Assembly (NCBI RefSeq): GCF_002855495.1
Contig: NZ_PKRO01000001.1
Span: 62,001-126,000, forward strand
Source of the DNA: Porphyrobacter sp. TH134
GTDB taxonomy: Bacteria; Pseudomonadota; Alphaproteobacteria; Sphingomonadales; Sphingomonadaceae
DNA length: 64,000 nucleotides
Reading direction: 5' to 3'
Part shown: piece after piece, positions 1-8,822 of the stretch
How the letters are laid out: each line of letters begins with the position of its first letter
Numbering within the stretch: position 1 is the first letter of the stretch
Program-made: the position numbers and the translations under genes
Notes under the pieces: model-generated
Told to the model about the DNA's origin: nothing
Database searches by the model: none
Seen by the model: the letters and a program-made list of their open reading frames with translations, nothing else

Positions 1-352
1 GCAAATGCTTACCACGGCTGAGGCCGGCATCCCCAACTTCTCCGCGCTGGAACTGATCGGCGCGCGCGGCGCGTCAGCGCAGGTACGCGGCGCCATCGCT
101 GCGCTGGTGGCGACACTGGACGCAGTCACACCCAGCCTGTGCGCTGACCCGGCGGCGGCCCGCGCGCTATGGTACCGCGCCAGCGGCACCGCCCCCGATG
201 CCGAAGCGGACGCCATTGTCGATGCCTCCCTGCCCCGCTTCCTTGCACCGGTGCGGCGCAGCGCGGATATGTGGCGGCCGATGTGGCGTTACCTGCATGG
301 CCGGGGCGGCGATGTTGTGGACGAGACGGGTTTTGAAGCCATGTTTGCATGA
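1..352 (+). CDS. 3' end of an unidentified protein gene (5' end outside window)
   Basis: An open frame runs in from the left edge and ends at a TGA overlapping the next start (ATGA at 349-352). The visible part is about 117 residues, soluble and Ala-rich, ending in a Trp-rich segment (MWRPMWRYLHG) and DETGFEAMFA. The first in-frame ATG lies at base 5 with no room for a ribosome binding site, so the protein probably begins upstream. The pattern vaguely resembles the C-terminus of NMT1/SsuA-type solute-binding proteins, but I cannot assign it. Its stop/start overlap with the following methyltransferase-like gene suggests one transcript. Confidence 0.55.
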   Translation, partial: QMLTTAEAGIPNFSALELIGARGASAQVRGAIAALVATLDAVTPSLCADPAAARALWYRASGTAPDAEADAIVDASLPRFLAPVRRSADMWRPMWRYLHGRGGDVVDETGFEAMFA

Positions 353-984
353 CGGCAGAACCGTTCCCCGACTTTCCTCCTGAAGCCTTTGCCAAGCAGG
401 ACAACGGGGATGACCTGACATTCTATGCGCCGCCGCGGCTGGTCACGCATATTGATGAAGCCGCCGGCGCCGCCTTGGAGAGCTTTTACCGCCGGATGCT
501 GCCGCAAGGCGGCCGCTTGCTGGATCTGATGTCGAGCTGGGTCAGCCATCTGCCCGCGGACCACGCCTACGCCGAAGTGATCGGTCATGGCATGAACGCA
601 GCCGAACTGGACGCCAACCCTCGCCTGACCCGCTCCTTCGTGCAGAACCTCAACCACGACCCGCAGCTCCCGCTGGAGGCCCGGATGTTTGATGCGGCGA
701 TGGCCTGTGTCGGGGTGCAATATCTCCAGCAACCGCTCGCCGTGTTTGGCGAAGTGCGCCGCGTGCTGGTGCCGGGCGCGCCGTTCATCGTCAGCTTTTC
801 CAATCGCTGTTTTCCCAGCAAGGCGGTGGCCATCTGGCGCGCGCTGGACAGAGGCGGGCACACCGCTTTGGTAAAACTCTATCTGGAACGCGCCGGCTTT
901 ACAGACGTTTGCGCATATTCATTGATGGATGGCACGGTAAGCGATCCGCTGGTGGCGGTCGTTGGCCATGCTCCGCCGCTGTAA
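349..984 (+). CDS. SAM-dependent methyltransferase-like protein
   Basis: A 211-residue soluble protein. The middle shows a class I methyltransferase pattern: GGRLLDLMSSW near residue 55 at motif I (the usual GxGxG loop is altered), a later DAAMACVGVQYL at motif IV, and EVRRVLVPGAPFIVSFSNRC at the post-IV strand. The glycine loop is poor, so SAM binding is inferred from the overall pattern, not from an intact motif. It starts inside the stop of the preceding gene (ATGA), which implies translational coupling. Substrate unknown. Confidence 0.65.
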   Translation: MTAEPFPDFPPEAFAKQDNGDDLTFYAPPRLVTHIDEAAGAALESFYRRMLPQGGRLLDLMSSWVSHLPADHAYAEVIGHGMNAAELDANPRLTRSFVQNLNHDPQLPLEARMFDAAMACVGVQYLQQPLAVFGEVRRVLVPGAPFIVSFSNRCFPSKAVAIWRALDRGGHTALVKLYLERAGFTDVCAYSLMDGTVSDPLVAVVGHAPPL

Positions 985-1014
985 TCCTGCGCCGGCCACC
1001 TTTTCGGAACCCCG

Positions 1015-1227
1015 ATGCCAAAGCACAAGCTGGACGATGCGACCCTTGGCGAGATCATCGAAATGGCCTTGAGCGATTCCGCCAGCTTCGCAAGCATCAA
1101 GGCCGTGCACGGCCTCGGCGCGGGCGAGGTGCAAGCCGTGATGCGCCAAGCGCTGAAGCCGGGCAGTTACCGGGCATGGCGCAGACGCGTGCGGGCGTTT
1201 TCAGATCGGCGGGAAAGCTACAAGTAA
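1015..1227 (+). CDS. DUF2805 / TIGR03643 family small protein
   Basis: A 70-residue basic protein that starts with a Lys/His-rich tip, has two predicted helices and ends with a conserved-looking SYRAWRRRVR segment. Length and the sequence around RAWRRR fit the DUF2805 (TIGR03643) family, small proteins of unknown function common in proteobacteria. Its ATG lies 30 bases after the methyltransferase-like gene on the same strand. The basic helix-rich make-up would suit nucleic-acid binding, but that is only a guess. Confidence 0.7.
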   Translation: MPKHKLDDATLGEIIEMALSDSASFASIKAVHGLGAGEVQAVMRQALKPGSYRAWRRRVRAFSDRRESYK

Positions 1228-1287
1228 GCTAGCAGAACAGGATCGGCCGCGCGCAATCCGTGTTGGGACACGCTTGCTCCTGCCCCA

Positions 1288-1689
1288 TTAAGTGGCGGCG
1301 CACCGCAGCGCGGCCAGATCCTCAGCCCCCAGCGTCAAGCGGACCCCAAGCGAGCCTGTGCCCGCCAATACCGGTGATTTCGTGAGGCATATCTCAGCGG
1401 CCGTAATCTCGCGGTAGGCAGAGCAAGCCTGCGCAATCAGCGTCATCAGATATTCCTGCGTCTCGAACTTGCGAGAACGGGCGATCGCTGCAATCGCGGC
1501 AATCAGCGGATCATAATCGAACACGTGAGCCATATCGTCGGACGCGACCTGAACAAGGTCGGGCGAAATCGTCAGATCCAAGTCAAGGATATGGGCATCG
1601 GGCACGACATCATCCGGCCCATATGTGCCAATCGACGTCGGAAGATGAAGCGCCCGCAATTCGATCCGGGCTTGGCGAGGCATAAGCAT
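1288..1689 (-). CDS. folB: Dihydroneopterin aldolase-like protein (FolB family)
   Basis: About 133 residues. The order of segments fits FolB/FolX proteins: RIELRALHLPTSIGTYGPDDV at the N-terminus, a VFDYDPLIAAI segment, FETQEYLMTLIAQ (the family region carrying the catalytic Glu-Tyr neighbourhood) and a C-terminal strand. The family converts dihydroneopterin to 6-hydroxymethyl-dihydropterin in folate synthesis. The frame stays open further upstream, but residues MLMPRQ mark the first plausible starts (ATG at 1689 or 1683), just past the 3' end of the NYN gene. The two minus-strand genes are therefore closely spaced and probably co-transcribed. The sequence is divergent, so the exact activity is uncertain. 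Confidence 0.7.
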   Translation of the reverse strand: MLMPRQARIELRALHLPTSIGTYGPDDVVPDAHILDLDLTISPDLVQVASDDMAHVFDYDPLIAAIAAIARSRKFETQEYLMTLIAQACSAYREITAAEICLTKSPVLAGTGSLGVRLTLGAEDLAALRCAAT

Positions 1690-1721
1690 GACTTTCAGGC
1701 GGAGGGATTGGCAGTCTTTGC

Positions 1722-2555
1722 TTACGCTTTGAGAGCGCGTTTGGTTTCGTCCGGGCCTGCCACACAAGGCGCATTGCCGCCTGATGCCGCCTTTTGGGGA
1801 TGCGCGGGGCGGCGCAGCTTTGGGCGAATAAAGACGGTGAGGTTCTGCCGTCTCACATCAAACGCCTCAGTCTTTTCGAACAGCGTCACCAGCTTTGAAC
1901 AACCATAGGTGCGCGGGTCGAAGTCCGGCATCAAGGCTGCAAGCCGCGTGCCCACGGCACCCAAAGGATACCAGCCATCCACATCATCCATCTGGTTCAG
2001 CGCGATCTTGAGGTGAAGTATCGCCGCGCTTGGAGGCTGCTTGGTAGCCGTGCCTGGCGTTACGGGATCACCAACTGCGGTTTTGGAACGCACTGCCACA
2101 TCGGCTTGGGGGAGCAGGTTCTCGGTATAGATGAACCGCTTGCAGGCCTTGCGGAAACTTTCGGGCGTCTTCTGCTCGCCAAAGCCGTAAACATCGACAC
2201 CCTGTTCGCGGATCCGCGCGGCCAACCTGGTAAAGTCGCTGTCGGAGGAGATCAGGCAAAATGCGTCAAATCGGCCGGTATGAAGCAGGTCCATCGCATC
2301 GATGACAAGCGCGATGTCTGATGCGTTTTTCCCGACCGTGTTGGCAAAGTTTTGGTGCGGCATGATGGCATAGGTCGCCAAAACCTCTTCCCAGCCTTTC
2401 AGGCGCGTCCCCGAAAAATCCCCGTAAATCCGCCGGACACTGGCCTCGCCAATGGCGGCAATCTCCTTGAAGATTGCATCTGCCATGCGCGGAGATGCAT
2501 TGTCAGCATCGATCAAAATTGCGAGCCTTTGCGGGCGGTCCTGTTCAGCAGCCAT
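1722..2555 (-). CDS. NYN (PIN-like) domain protein with C-terminal OST-HTH/LOTUS-like domain
   Basis: About 277 residues. Residues 5-145 form a NYN domain (LabA/DUF88 type). The acidic residues expected for a PIN-like metal site are visible in ILIDADN, in ASDIALVIDAMD and in SSDSDF. NYN domains are found in ribonucleases, so RNA cleavage or binding is likely. After a Pro/Thr linker, residues about 175-245 (AILHLKIALNQM...WYPLGAVGTRL...YGCSKLVTLFE) match an OST-HTH (LOTUS) winged helix, an RNA-binding module often paired with NYN. I chose the ATG at 2555; a TTG at 2570 adds five residues. It lies upstream of the folB-like gene on the same strand. Confidence 0.85.
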   Translation of the reverse strand: MAAEQDRPQRLAILIDADNASPRMADAIFKEIAAIGEASVRRIYGDFSGTRLKGWEEVLATYAIMPHQNFANTVGKNASDIALVIDAMDLLHTGRFDAFCLISSDSDFTRLAARIREQGVDVYGFGEQKTPESFRKACKRFIYTENLLPQADVAVRSKTAVGDPVTPGTATKQPPSAAILHLKIALNQMDDVDGWYPLGAVGTRLAALMPDFDPRTYGCSKLVTLFEKTEAFDVRRQNLTVFIRPKLRRPAHPQKAASGGNAPCVAGPDETKRALKA

Positions 2556-2642
2556 CCCGCAAGATGGCAAGATGTGCCTAACATCTGGTTTGCGCAGCGC
2601 TTTTATTCGACAATGACAGATGCATCGATCAGGGAGTGATTT

Positions 2643-3392
2643 ATGATGGCTCGCCTGAAAACTGCGCCCCGATCCTGGCAGCTCCTGCCTTGGGCGGTCG
2701 TCGTGCTGGCGGGGTTGGTGGCGCCGGTTATCGGCTTGCTTCTGGTCGCCGGTTCAACGGACCCTGCGGCGCTCAGCGTGCTCCCAAGCCCTGTCATTGC
2801 GCTGGGAATGATGGGCACCGGCATGATTGCGGCCGCTGCTGCCGGACGTTTCTGGACCGGCGTCAGCCTGGCCTTTGCGGCGGGAGCCGGGCTTGTGTTG
2901 CTGGCGGCCAGCCTTGGGATGCCGCCCCTGCCCCGCCCGCTTTCCTTCGGATTGGCCAGCATCATCGCCAGCATCAGCTTTGCCGCACGCGGCGCTTTGT
3001 TCGCTCGCAGCGCGGCAGACAAGGGATGGTGGATCGCCGTGGCCGTGGTCGCCGGTGAGGCCGCTCTGCTAGTCACCGCCGCACTCTTGCCCGGCGAGCT
3101 ACCGGACTGGCTGCTGGTAGTGCTGCCCGCGCAATGGGCCAGCGCAGCGATCATGACTGCGCTGACCGGAACCGGCGCGGCGAGCGCTGAATTGCTGGCG
3201 CTGGCAGGAACGGCTGCGGCAACATTGCTGGTCGCCCGGCTGTGGCCGCGCCGCTGGCCGTATCTGGTGATGTTCAGCGCCTGGCTCGGCTTTTCAGCGC
3301 TGGTCTGGCACTGGCCCGCCCCCGCCGACCCAGCCAAGCCCGCGACCGCCGCGCTCAGCAGCCCATCTGCGCGGCAAGATCGGTCAGACTGA
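2643..3392 (+). CDS. Integral membrane protein of unknown function
   Basis: A 249-residue Ala/Leu-rich protein with about seven hydrophobic stretches separated by short loops, beginning with a positively charged N-terminus and a first helix at about residues 13-38. A Shine-Dalgarno GGGAG stands 6-7 bases before the ATG. The C-terminal tail is short and polar. I do not recognise the family. The gene is divergent from the NYN gene (72 bases apart), and its 3' end overlaps the convergent HAD gene by 38 bases. Confidence 0.7.
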   Translation: MMARLKTAPRSWQLLPWAVVVLAGLVAPVIGLLLVAGSTDPAALSVLPSPVIALGMMGTGMIAAAAAGRFWTGVSLAFAAGAGLVLLAASLGMPPLPRPLSFGLASIIASISFAARGALFARSAADKGWWIAVAVVAGEAALLVTAALLPGELPDWLLVVLPAQWASAAIMTALTGTGAASAELLALAGTAAATLLVARLWPRRWPYLVMFSAWLGFSALVWHWPAPADPAKPATAALSSPSARQDRSD

Positions 3393-4080
3393 CAGCGGAC
3401 CATTCCCACGTCTGGATATGATGCGCATCGGGCGCAGGCGCGCCGCCATATTCGTCCGGGCGGTCAACATAAGCTGTCTGCAAACCGCAAGCGCGCGCTG
3501 CCGCCAGATCGCCGTGATGGGCCGCAACAAGGCAGACGTCACCCGGCTCCAGCGCCAGCAGTTCGGCCGTGCGCAGATAGGCTTGGGGATCAGGCTTGTA
3601 GGCCCCGCTCACCTCTGCGCCCAGAATCGCGTCCCACGGCAACCGCGCATGCCGCGCCATCGCCAGCAGCAGCGCGACATTGCCGTTCGACAGCGTGACA
3701 ATCGGAAACCGGGATTTGAGACGCGTCAGCCCTGCAACCGCATCGGGCCAGGGGTCAAGGCGGTGCCACGCGCGGTTCCAGTCCGCCAGCAGCGCCTCGT
3801 CGAGCTTTTCCGGATCGGCGCCCCATTCCCGCAAGGTCGCCTCCAGCATTTCACGGTGCAGCACATCAAGCGCGACGAACGCCCGGCCCGACTTTTTCAT
3901 CCCGATCATGGCGCCGATATATTGCATGCGCCACGCATCGGCGAAGGCTGCGGCATCGCTGCCGCTATGCCCAATGGCTGCAAGAAACCGGGCCGACTCC
4001 CGCGCGACGCTGGTGCGCCAATCAACCACTGTGCCGAACACATCAAAGGCCAGCGCTTTGGGAAATGTCGGTTCGGGCAT
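3355..4080 (-). CDS. Haloacid dehalogenase, type II (HAD superfamily)
   Basis: About 241 residues. The HAD motifs are all present: motif I as FDVFGTVVDW near residue 10 (nucleophile Asp), motif II as VTLSNGN, the lysine as GAYKPDPQAY, and a motif IV region with VAAHHGDLAAARACG. The DxFGT start and the AHHGD motif are typical of (S)-2-haloacid dehalogenases, which hydrolyse 2-haloacids through an Asp ester. Several related HAD phosphatases share these features, so the natural substrate is open. The frame stays open upstream to 4170, but ATG 4080 gives the normal family start. Its 3' end overlaps the convergent membrane-protein gene. Confidence 0.85.
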   Translation of the reverse strand: MPEPTFPKALAFDVFGTVVDWRTSVARESARFLAAIGHSGSDAAAFADAWRMQYIGAMIGMKKSGRAFVALDVLHREMLEATLREWGADPEKLDEALLADWNRAWHRLDPWPDAVAGLTRLKSRFPIVTLSNGNVALLLAMARHARLPWDAILGAEVSGAYKPDPQAYLRTAELLALEPGDVCLVAAHHGDLAAARACGLQTAYVDRPDEYGGAPAPDAHHIQTWEWSAVSLTDLAAQMGC

Positions 4081-4182
4081 GGCCAGCGGCTCGGGTTCTT
4101 TCACGGTTGCTAACAGGCTTGCGCCGCCCTTCCGGCGCGTGCCGGAGCGGGATGACCCAGCCCGATCCAACTTTGACCCGCG

Positions 4183-6204
4183 CTAGCCCCTTTGGCAATC
4201 GGCAACCCCGTGATTGCGCCGCAGCCGATCCAGAATGCCGCATCTGCGCGTGACGCCCTCATCCTTGGCCCATTGGCTAATGGGATCATCAAGACGGCGG
4301 CGCCAATTGGGGTGCTGGATTGTGGTGCCGGGCAGATTGGGTTGTTCTTCGATAGCGAGCAGATCTTCCAGCGAGACAAGCGCAACGACGCTCGGCGTGC
4401 GGGCGATATGCGTGATCGCAGCGTCAACCACCGGCGCCGGGTCATCAGGCGCGGGGCGCGCGCTGGTATGATCGAGGGTCGACCACAACAGCCCGCGGTC
4501 CCAGTCCCGGATCGCTTCGACTTCGGCGCGGGATGTGCCTTCGGGCAGGCGGCCAAGCTGCTCCGCCCAATCCAGATCGCGCCCGCGCCACCATCCGGCC
4601 ACCGTGACTGTATCATGCGTTCCGCTCATCGCTGCGCTGAGCGGTTCGTAATCACCCGCGCCGATGAATCCGTGATCCGCGGCACGCTCGAACCACAGGA
4701 CGCGCATTCCGAGCATCTGCCGTTCGGTGACAGCCTGCGTGAACCCGTAAGGCGCGGTGCCAAGATCCTCGGCGATCAGCAGCGCGCCCGCCCGGTGCGC
4801 TTCCAATGTGGCGAGACGGATCAGGTCTTGAAACGGGTAGGACAGGTAGGCCCCATCGCGCGTTTCGCCGCCTTGCGGGATGACCCAGAGCCGCGCCAGG
4901 CCAAAGGCGTGGTCGATCCTGAGGCCCCCTCCTGCGGCCAACCCGGCGCGGATCATCGCGATCCAGGGGGCGTAGGCCGAAGCACGAAGACCTTCGGGCG
5001 AAAAGCCGGTGATCGACCAATTTTGCCCCAGCGGCCCCAGCGGATCAGGCGGTGCACCGATCGTCAGCGCGCCGAGCATCGCATGGCGCAGCGACCAGGC
5101 ATCGCTGCCCGACGGATCGACCCCGACGGCCAGATCGCCAATCAGCCCGATCCCCATGCCCGCATCCTTGGCCGCCGTCTGCACCGCGGCCAGCCCTTCG
5201 CGCGCCAGCCATTGGACGAAGAGGTGGAAGGCGATCTCTTCCGGATGGTCGGCCGCAAAGCGCGTGGCAGCCGCGCCCGCAGGGTCGTGGAAGGCGGCGG
5301 GCCAATCCCTCCACCCATGCGCACCATACGGCCGAAAGTGGCAATCCAACGCGTCGAACAGCGCGTGGCGATGCAGCATCGCGTCATCGGGCGATGTCAC
5401 GCGGGCTCGCTGCGCAGGGGTAAGCGCGGCGAATACCTGGCGTAGTTCGGCCAGACGCCGCGGCGAGCCCCCCGCCCAGTCAATCAGCGCAGCGCCCGCA
5501 TCAGCGCCAAGCGGCGGCAGGCCCACCAGCGCCGGATCGCCCAGCGCCCCGTTGAGAAACAGGCGGCTCGACGGCGAATAGGGGCTGTACCCCTCGCCGT
5601 GCCCCGGGAACAGCGCGTGGACAGGGTTGATCGCCAGCGCATCGGCCCCCGCCGCGCCCAGATGCCTCGCCGCCTCGGCCAGTTCCCCGAACGTGCCGAA
5701 GGGCGAAGTCCGTGCGCCGCGCAGCGCCGGGATTTGCAGGGAGACACCCCAGGGGCGGCGCTTGCTGGCATCTGGCAGCGGGCATTTGGGCGGGGCCACG
5801 GCCAGCTTTGTGGCCCGGCCATCAATCACAAGGTCGTAATAGCCGGGCGACACCGGCACAGTCAGGCGGTTGCCCTCCACTGCCAACCGATGAGCAGCGC
5901 CGCCCTCTCCTGTCGCTTCGGCACGGCGAGCGGCCATCGGCAGATCGATGATCGCGCCGGCATCCGCCACCAGCATCGCCGGTAGCTGCGCAGCTCGCGC
6001 TGTCACGTCGGCAAGGCTGCGGGTAATCTGCCGCTCGCTGCCTGCCTCATGGCCCAGCGCTGTCAGCACAGCCACGAGCGCCGCATCCGCAACCTGCTGG
6101 CCGTGCCCTTCGACATCAACCCATTCGCGTGCGACGCCGCAGGCCTGTGCCAATGCGTACAGCTGCTCCACCCGTGCCCTTTCCTGTGGCTTCACGCCAT
6201 GCAT
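4183..6204 (-). CDS. malQ: 4-alpha-glucanotransferase (amylomaltase)
   Basis: About 673 residues, typical for a bacterial MalQ with an N-terminal extension. GH77 landmarks: SPYSPSSRLFLN (substrate region), the nucleophile Asp in LRIDHAFGLARLW, the acid/base Glu in LLIAEDLGT, and the third Asp in SGTHDTVTVAGWW. The enzyme transfers glucan segments between maltodextrins, here linking breakdown of branched chains with the phosphorylase. It diverges from the glg operon across about 200 bases. The start is ambiguous: ATG at 6204 (used) or TTG at 6228; neither has a strong ribosome binding site. Confidence 0.93.
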   Translation of the reverse strand: MHGVKPQERARVEQLYALAQACGVAREWVDVEGHGQQVADAALVAVLTALGHEAGSERQITRSLADVTARAAQLPAMLVADAGAIIDLPMAARRAEATGEGGAAHRLAVEGNRLTVPVSPGYYDLVIDGRATKLAVAPPKCPLPDASKRRPWGVSLQIPALRGARTSPFGTFGELAEAARHLGAAGADALAINPVHALFPGHGEGYSPYSPSSRLFLNGALGDPALVGLPPLGADAGAALIDWAGGSPRRLAELRQVFAALTPAQRARVTSPDDAMLHRHALFDALDCHFRPYGAHGWRDWPAAFHDPAGAAATRFAADHPEEIAFHLFVQWLAREGLAAVQTAAKDAGMGIGLIGDLAVGVDPSGSDAWSLRHAMLGALTIGAPPDPLGPLGQNWSITGFSPEGLRASAYAPWIAMIRAGLAAGGGLRIDHAFGLARLWVIPQGGETRDGAYLSYPFQDLIRLATLEAHRAGALLIAEDLGTAPYGFTQAVTERQMLGMRVLWFERAADHGFIGAGDYEPLSAAMSGTHDTVTVAGWWRGRDLDWAEQLGRLPEGTSRAEVEAIRDWDRGLLWSTLDHTSARPAPDDPAPVVDAAITHIARTPSVVALVSLEDLLAIEEQPNLPGTTIQHPNWRRRLDDPISQWAKDEGVTRRCGILDRLRRNHGVADCQRG

Positions 6205-6407
6205 CGGGGCGACCGGGCGGCTTGGCAAGCAATCCGCACGCCTTTGGCTGCATGAATACGACTGTCAGGCCATTTCGGCGATTGCTGCAATGCATCACTG
6301 CTGCTTAGTGTAGGCCCAAGGCTTGGGGGCATTGGCCGATATTGATTGTGCTGGTCACGGCAGCTCCTCACTATGCCTGTCAGGCTTTATCAAGGAGTGT
6401 GCGCCGC
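6205..6407. promoter_or_regulatory. Divergent intergenic region malQ / glgP with perfect inverted repeat
   Basis: This segment must hold the promoters of malQ (minus) and the glg operon (plus). It contains the perfect inverted repeat CCCAAG-G-CTTGGG at 6315-6327, roughly 90 bases before the glgP start, which could be an operator or a short hairpin in the leader. I could not identify convincing -35/-10 hexamers or a LacI-type operator. Confidence 0.45.
6392..6397 (+). promoter_or_regulatory. Ribosome binding site deciding the glgP start (AAGGAG)
   Basis: A strong AAGGAG lies 10 bases before GTG 6408. The frame is open from ATG 6342, but that ATG lies upstream of this site and has no comparable signal, so the GTG is the likely true start. 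Confidence 0.65.
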
Positions 6408-8822
6408 GTGATAACAAGCCCGAATGGCAAGTCCGAGGAACTCGAAGCCCGCATCGTGAGCGCCTTGCGCCACCGGATCGGCAAGACCGAGGGCGCGGCC
6501 AAGCCGCACGATTGGTACAACGCCGCCGTGCTCGCGCTGCGTGACGACATCATCGACCGCTGGTTCGCATCCACCTCTTCCGCGCACGAGGCCGGAGCCA
6601 AGCGGGTCTATTACCTCAGCCTCGAATTCCTGATCGGCCGATTGCTGCGCGATGCACTGTCGAACCTTGGGGCCTCGCGGTCCATGGCGGCGGCGCTTGA
6701 ACAGCATGGGCTGGATCTCGCCGCGCTCGAAGAGCTGGAGCCGGACGCCGCGCTCGGCAATGGCGGGCTGGGCCGGTTGGCGGCGTGCTTCATGGAAAGC
6801 CTCGCCAGCCTCGATATTCCCGCCTTCGGCTATGGCATCCGTTACATCAACGGGATGTTCCGCCAGCGGATCGATGAAGGCTGGCAGGTCGAGCTGCCCG
6901 AAACCTGGCTCGCGCACGGCAATCCGTGGGAGTTTGAGCGGCGGGAGAGCGCCTACCGCGTCGGCTTTGGCGGTGAGGTCGCCAGCGAAGGCGGCACGGT
7001 CCGCTGGGTTCCGGCAGAAGTGATCGAAGCCAATGCCTTCGATACCCCGGTGGTCGGCTGGCAGGGCAAGCGGGTGAACACGCTGCGGCTGTGGAGCGCG
7101 ACGGCGATCGATCCGATCCAGCTCGCTGCCTTCAACGCGGGCGACCACGCGGGCGCGCTGGCCGCGCAGGTGCGGGCCGATACGCTGGTGCGGGTGCTCT
7201 ATCCGGCGGATTCCACCCCGGCGGGGCAGGAATTGCGTCTGCGGCAAGAGTTCTTCTTCTCCTCCGCCAGCATTCAGGACATCGTCCGCCGCCACGTCCA
7301 GTATTGCGGCGACGTGCGCACGCTGCCCGAAAAGGCGGCGATCCAGCTCAACGATACGCACCCCTCGGTCGCCGTCGCCGAACTGATGCGGCTGTTGATC
7401 GACGAGCATCACCTGACGTTTGACGAGGCGTGGGATGTCACCCGCGCCACCATCGCCTACACCAATCACACCCTGCTGCCCGAGGCGCTGGAAAGCTGGC
7501 CTCTGCCGCTGTTCGAACGGATGCTGCCGCGCCATATGCAGATCATCTATGCGATCAACGCCAAGGTGCTGCGCGAGGCGCGCAAGGCAGGGCTGGACGA
7601 CGCCGCCATCGCCGCGATCTCGCTGATCGACGAACATGGCGAGCGCCGCGTGCGGATGGCGAACCTCGCTTTTGTGGGCGCGCATTCGGTGAACGGGGTG
7701 GCCGCGCTCCACACCGATCTGATGAAGCAGACCGTGTTTGCCGATCTGCACAAGCTCTACCCGACCCGCATCAACAACAAGACCAACGGCGTCACCCCGC
7801 GCCGCTGGCTGCACCAGTCCAACCCGCGCCTCACCGGGCTGATCCGCGAGGCGATTGGTGATGGCTTCAAAGCCGATGCCGAGCAGCTTTCCGCCCTTTC
7901 CGCCATGGCAGGCGACGCGGCGCTGGGTGAGCGGGTGGACGAGGTCAAGCGCGCCAACAAGGTCGATCTCGCCGCTCACCTGCGCGAACTGACCGGCATC
8001 CGGCTCGATCCAGATGCGCTGTTCGATGTGCAGATCAAGCGCATCCACGAATACAAGCGCCAGCTGCTGAACCTGATCGAGACCGTCGCGCTCTATGACC
8101 AGATCCGCAGCCATCCCGAACATGACTGGGTGCCGCGCGTCAAGATCTTCGGCGGAAAGGCCGCGCCGACCTATCACAACGCCAAGCTCATCATCAAACT
8201 CGCCAACGACATCGCGCGGCGGATCAATTCCGATCCATCCGTGGGCGAGGTGCTGAAGGTGGTGTTCGTCCCCAATTACAACGTCAGCCTGGCCGAGCGG
8301 ATCATTCCGGCCGCCGACCTTTCCGAGCAGATTTCCACCGCGGGGATGGAAGCCTCGGGCACCGGCAACATGAAGTTTGCCTTCAACGGGGCGCTCACCA
8401 TCGGCACGCTCGATGGCGCGAATATCGAGATCATGGAGCGGGTCGGGCGCGACAATATCGTGATCTTCGGTCTCACCGCCGAGGAAGTCGCCGCCAAGCG
8501 GGCCGATGGCTACAACCCCCGCGCTGTGATCGAGGGCAGCCGCGAGCTGTGCCAGGCGGTCAATGCCATCGCCAGCGGGGTGTTCAGCCCGGATGATCCC
8601 AAGCGCTATGCCGGGCTGATGGACGCGCTCTACAATTCCGACTGGTTCATGGTCGCGGCGGACTTCGATGCCTATGCCGCCGCCCAGCGCGATGTCGACC
8701 GGCGCTGGCGTAACCGGGCGACGTGGCGGCAATCGGCGATCCAGAACATCGCCAATGTCGGCTGGTTTTCGTCCGACCGCGCCATTTCCGAATATGCACG
8801 TGAGATCTGGGGCGTGCTGTGA
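6408..8822 (+). CDS. glgP: Glycogen/maltodextrin phosphorylase
   Basis: About 804 residues, normal for GT35 phosphorylases. Family signatures include RVYYLSLEFLIGR-type N-terminal sequence, NGGLGRLAACFMESLAS, NDTHPSVAVAELMR, RIHEYKRQLLN, and the pyridoxal-phosphate lysine region EASGTGNMKFAFNG. It phosphorolyses alpha-1,4-glucan ends to glucose-1-phosphate in the cytosol. First gene of a six-gene operon; its TGA overlaps the GTG of glgB. The GTG start was chosen from the AAGGAG site; an ATG 66 bases upstream would add 22 residues. Confidence 0.96.
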   Translation: MITSPNGKSEELEARIVSALRHRIGKTEGAAKPHDWYNAAVLALRDDIIDRWFASTSSAHEAGAKRVYYLSLEFLIGRLLRDALSNLGASRSMAAALEQHGLDLAALEELEPDAALGNGGLGRLAACFMESLASLDIPAFGYGIRYINGMFRQRIDEGWQVELPETWLAHGNPWEFERRESAYRVGFGGEVASEGGTVRWVPAEVIEANAFDTPVVGWQGKRVNTLRLWSATAIDPIQLAAFNAGDHAGALAAQVRADTLVRVLYPADSTPAGQELRLRQEFFFSSASIQDIVRRHVQYCGDVRTLPEKAAIQLNDTHPSVAVAELMRLLIDEHHLTFDEAWDVTRATIAYTNHTLLPEALESWPLPLFERMLPRHMQIIYAINAKVLREARKAGLDDAAIAAISLIDEHGERRVRMANLAFVGAHSVNGVAALHTDLMKQTVFADLHKLYPTRINNKTNGVTPRRWLHQSNPRLTGLIREAIGDGFKADAEQLSALSAMAGDAALGERVDEVKRANKVDLAAHLRELTGIRLDPDALFDVQIKRIHEYKRQLLNLIETVALYDQIRSHPEHDWVPRVKIFGGKAAPTYHNAKLIIKLANDIARRINSDPSVGEVLKVVFVPNYNVSLAERIIPAADLSEQISTAGMEASGTGNMKFAFNGALTIGTLDGANIEIMERVGRDNIVIFGLTAEEVAAKRADGYNPRAVIEGSRELCQAVNAIASGVFSPDDPKRYAGLMDALYNSDWFMVAADFDAYAAAQRDVDRRWRNRATWRQSAIQNIANVGWFSSDRAISEYAREIWGVL

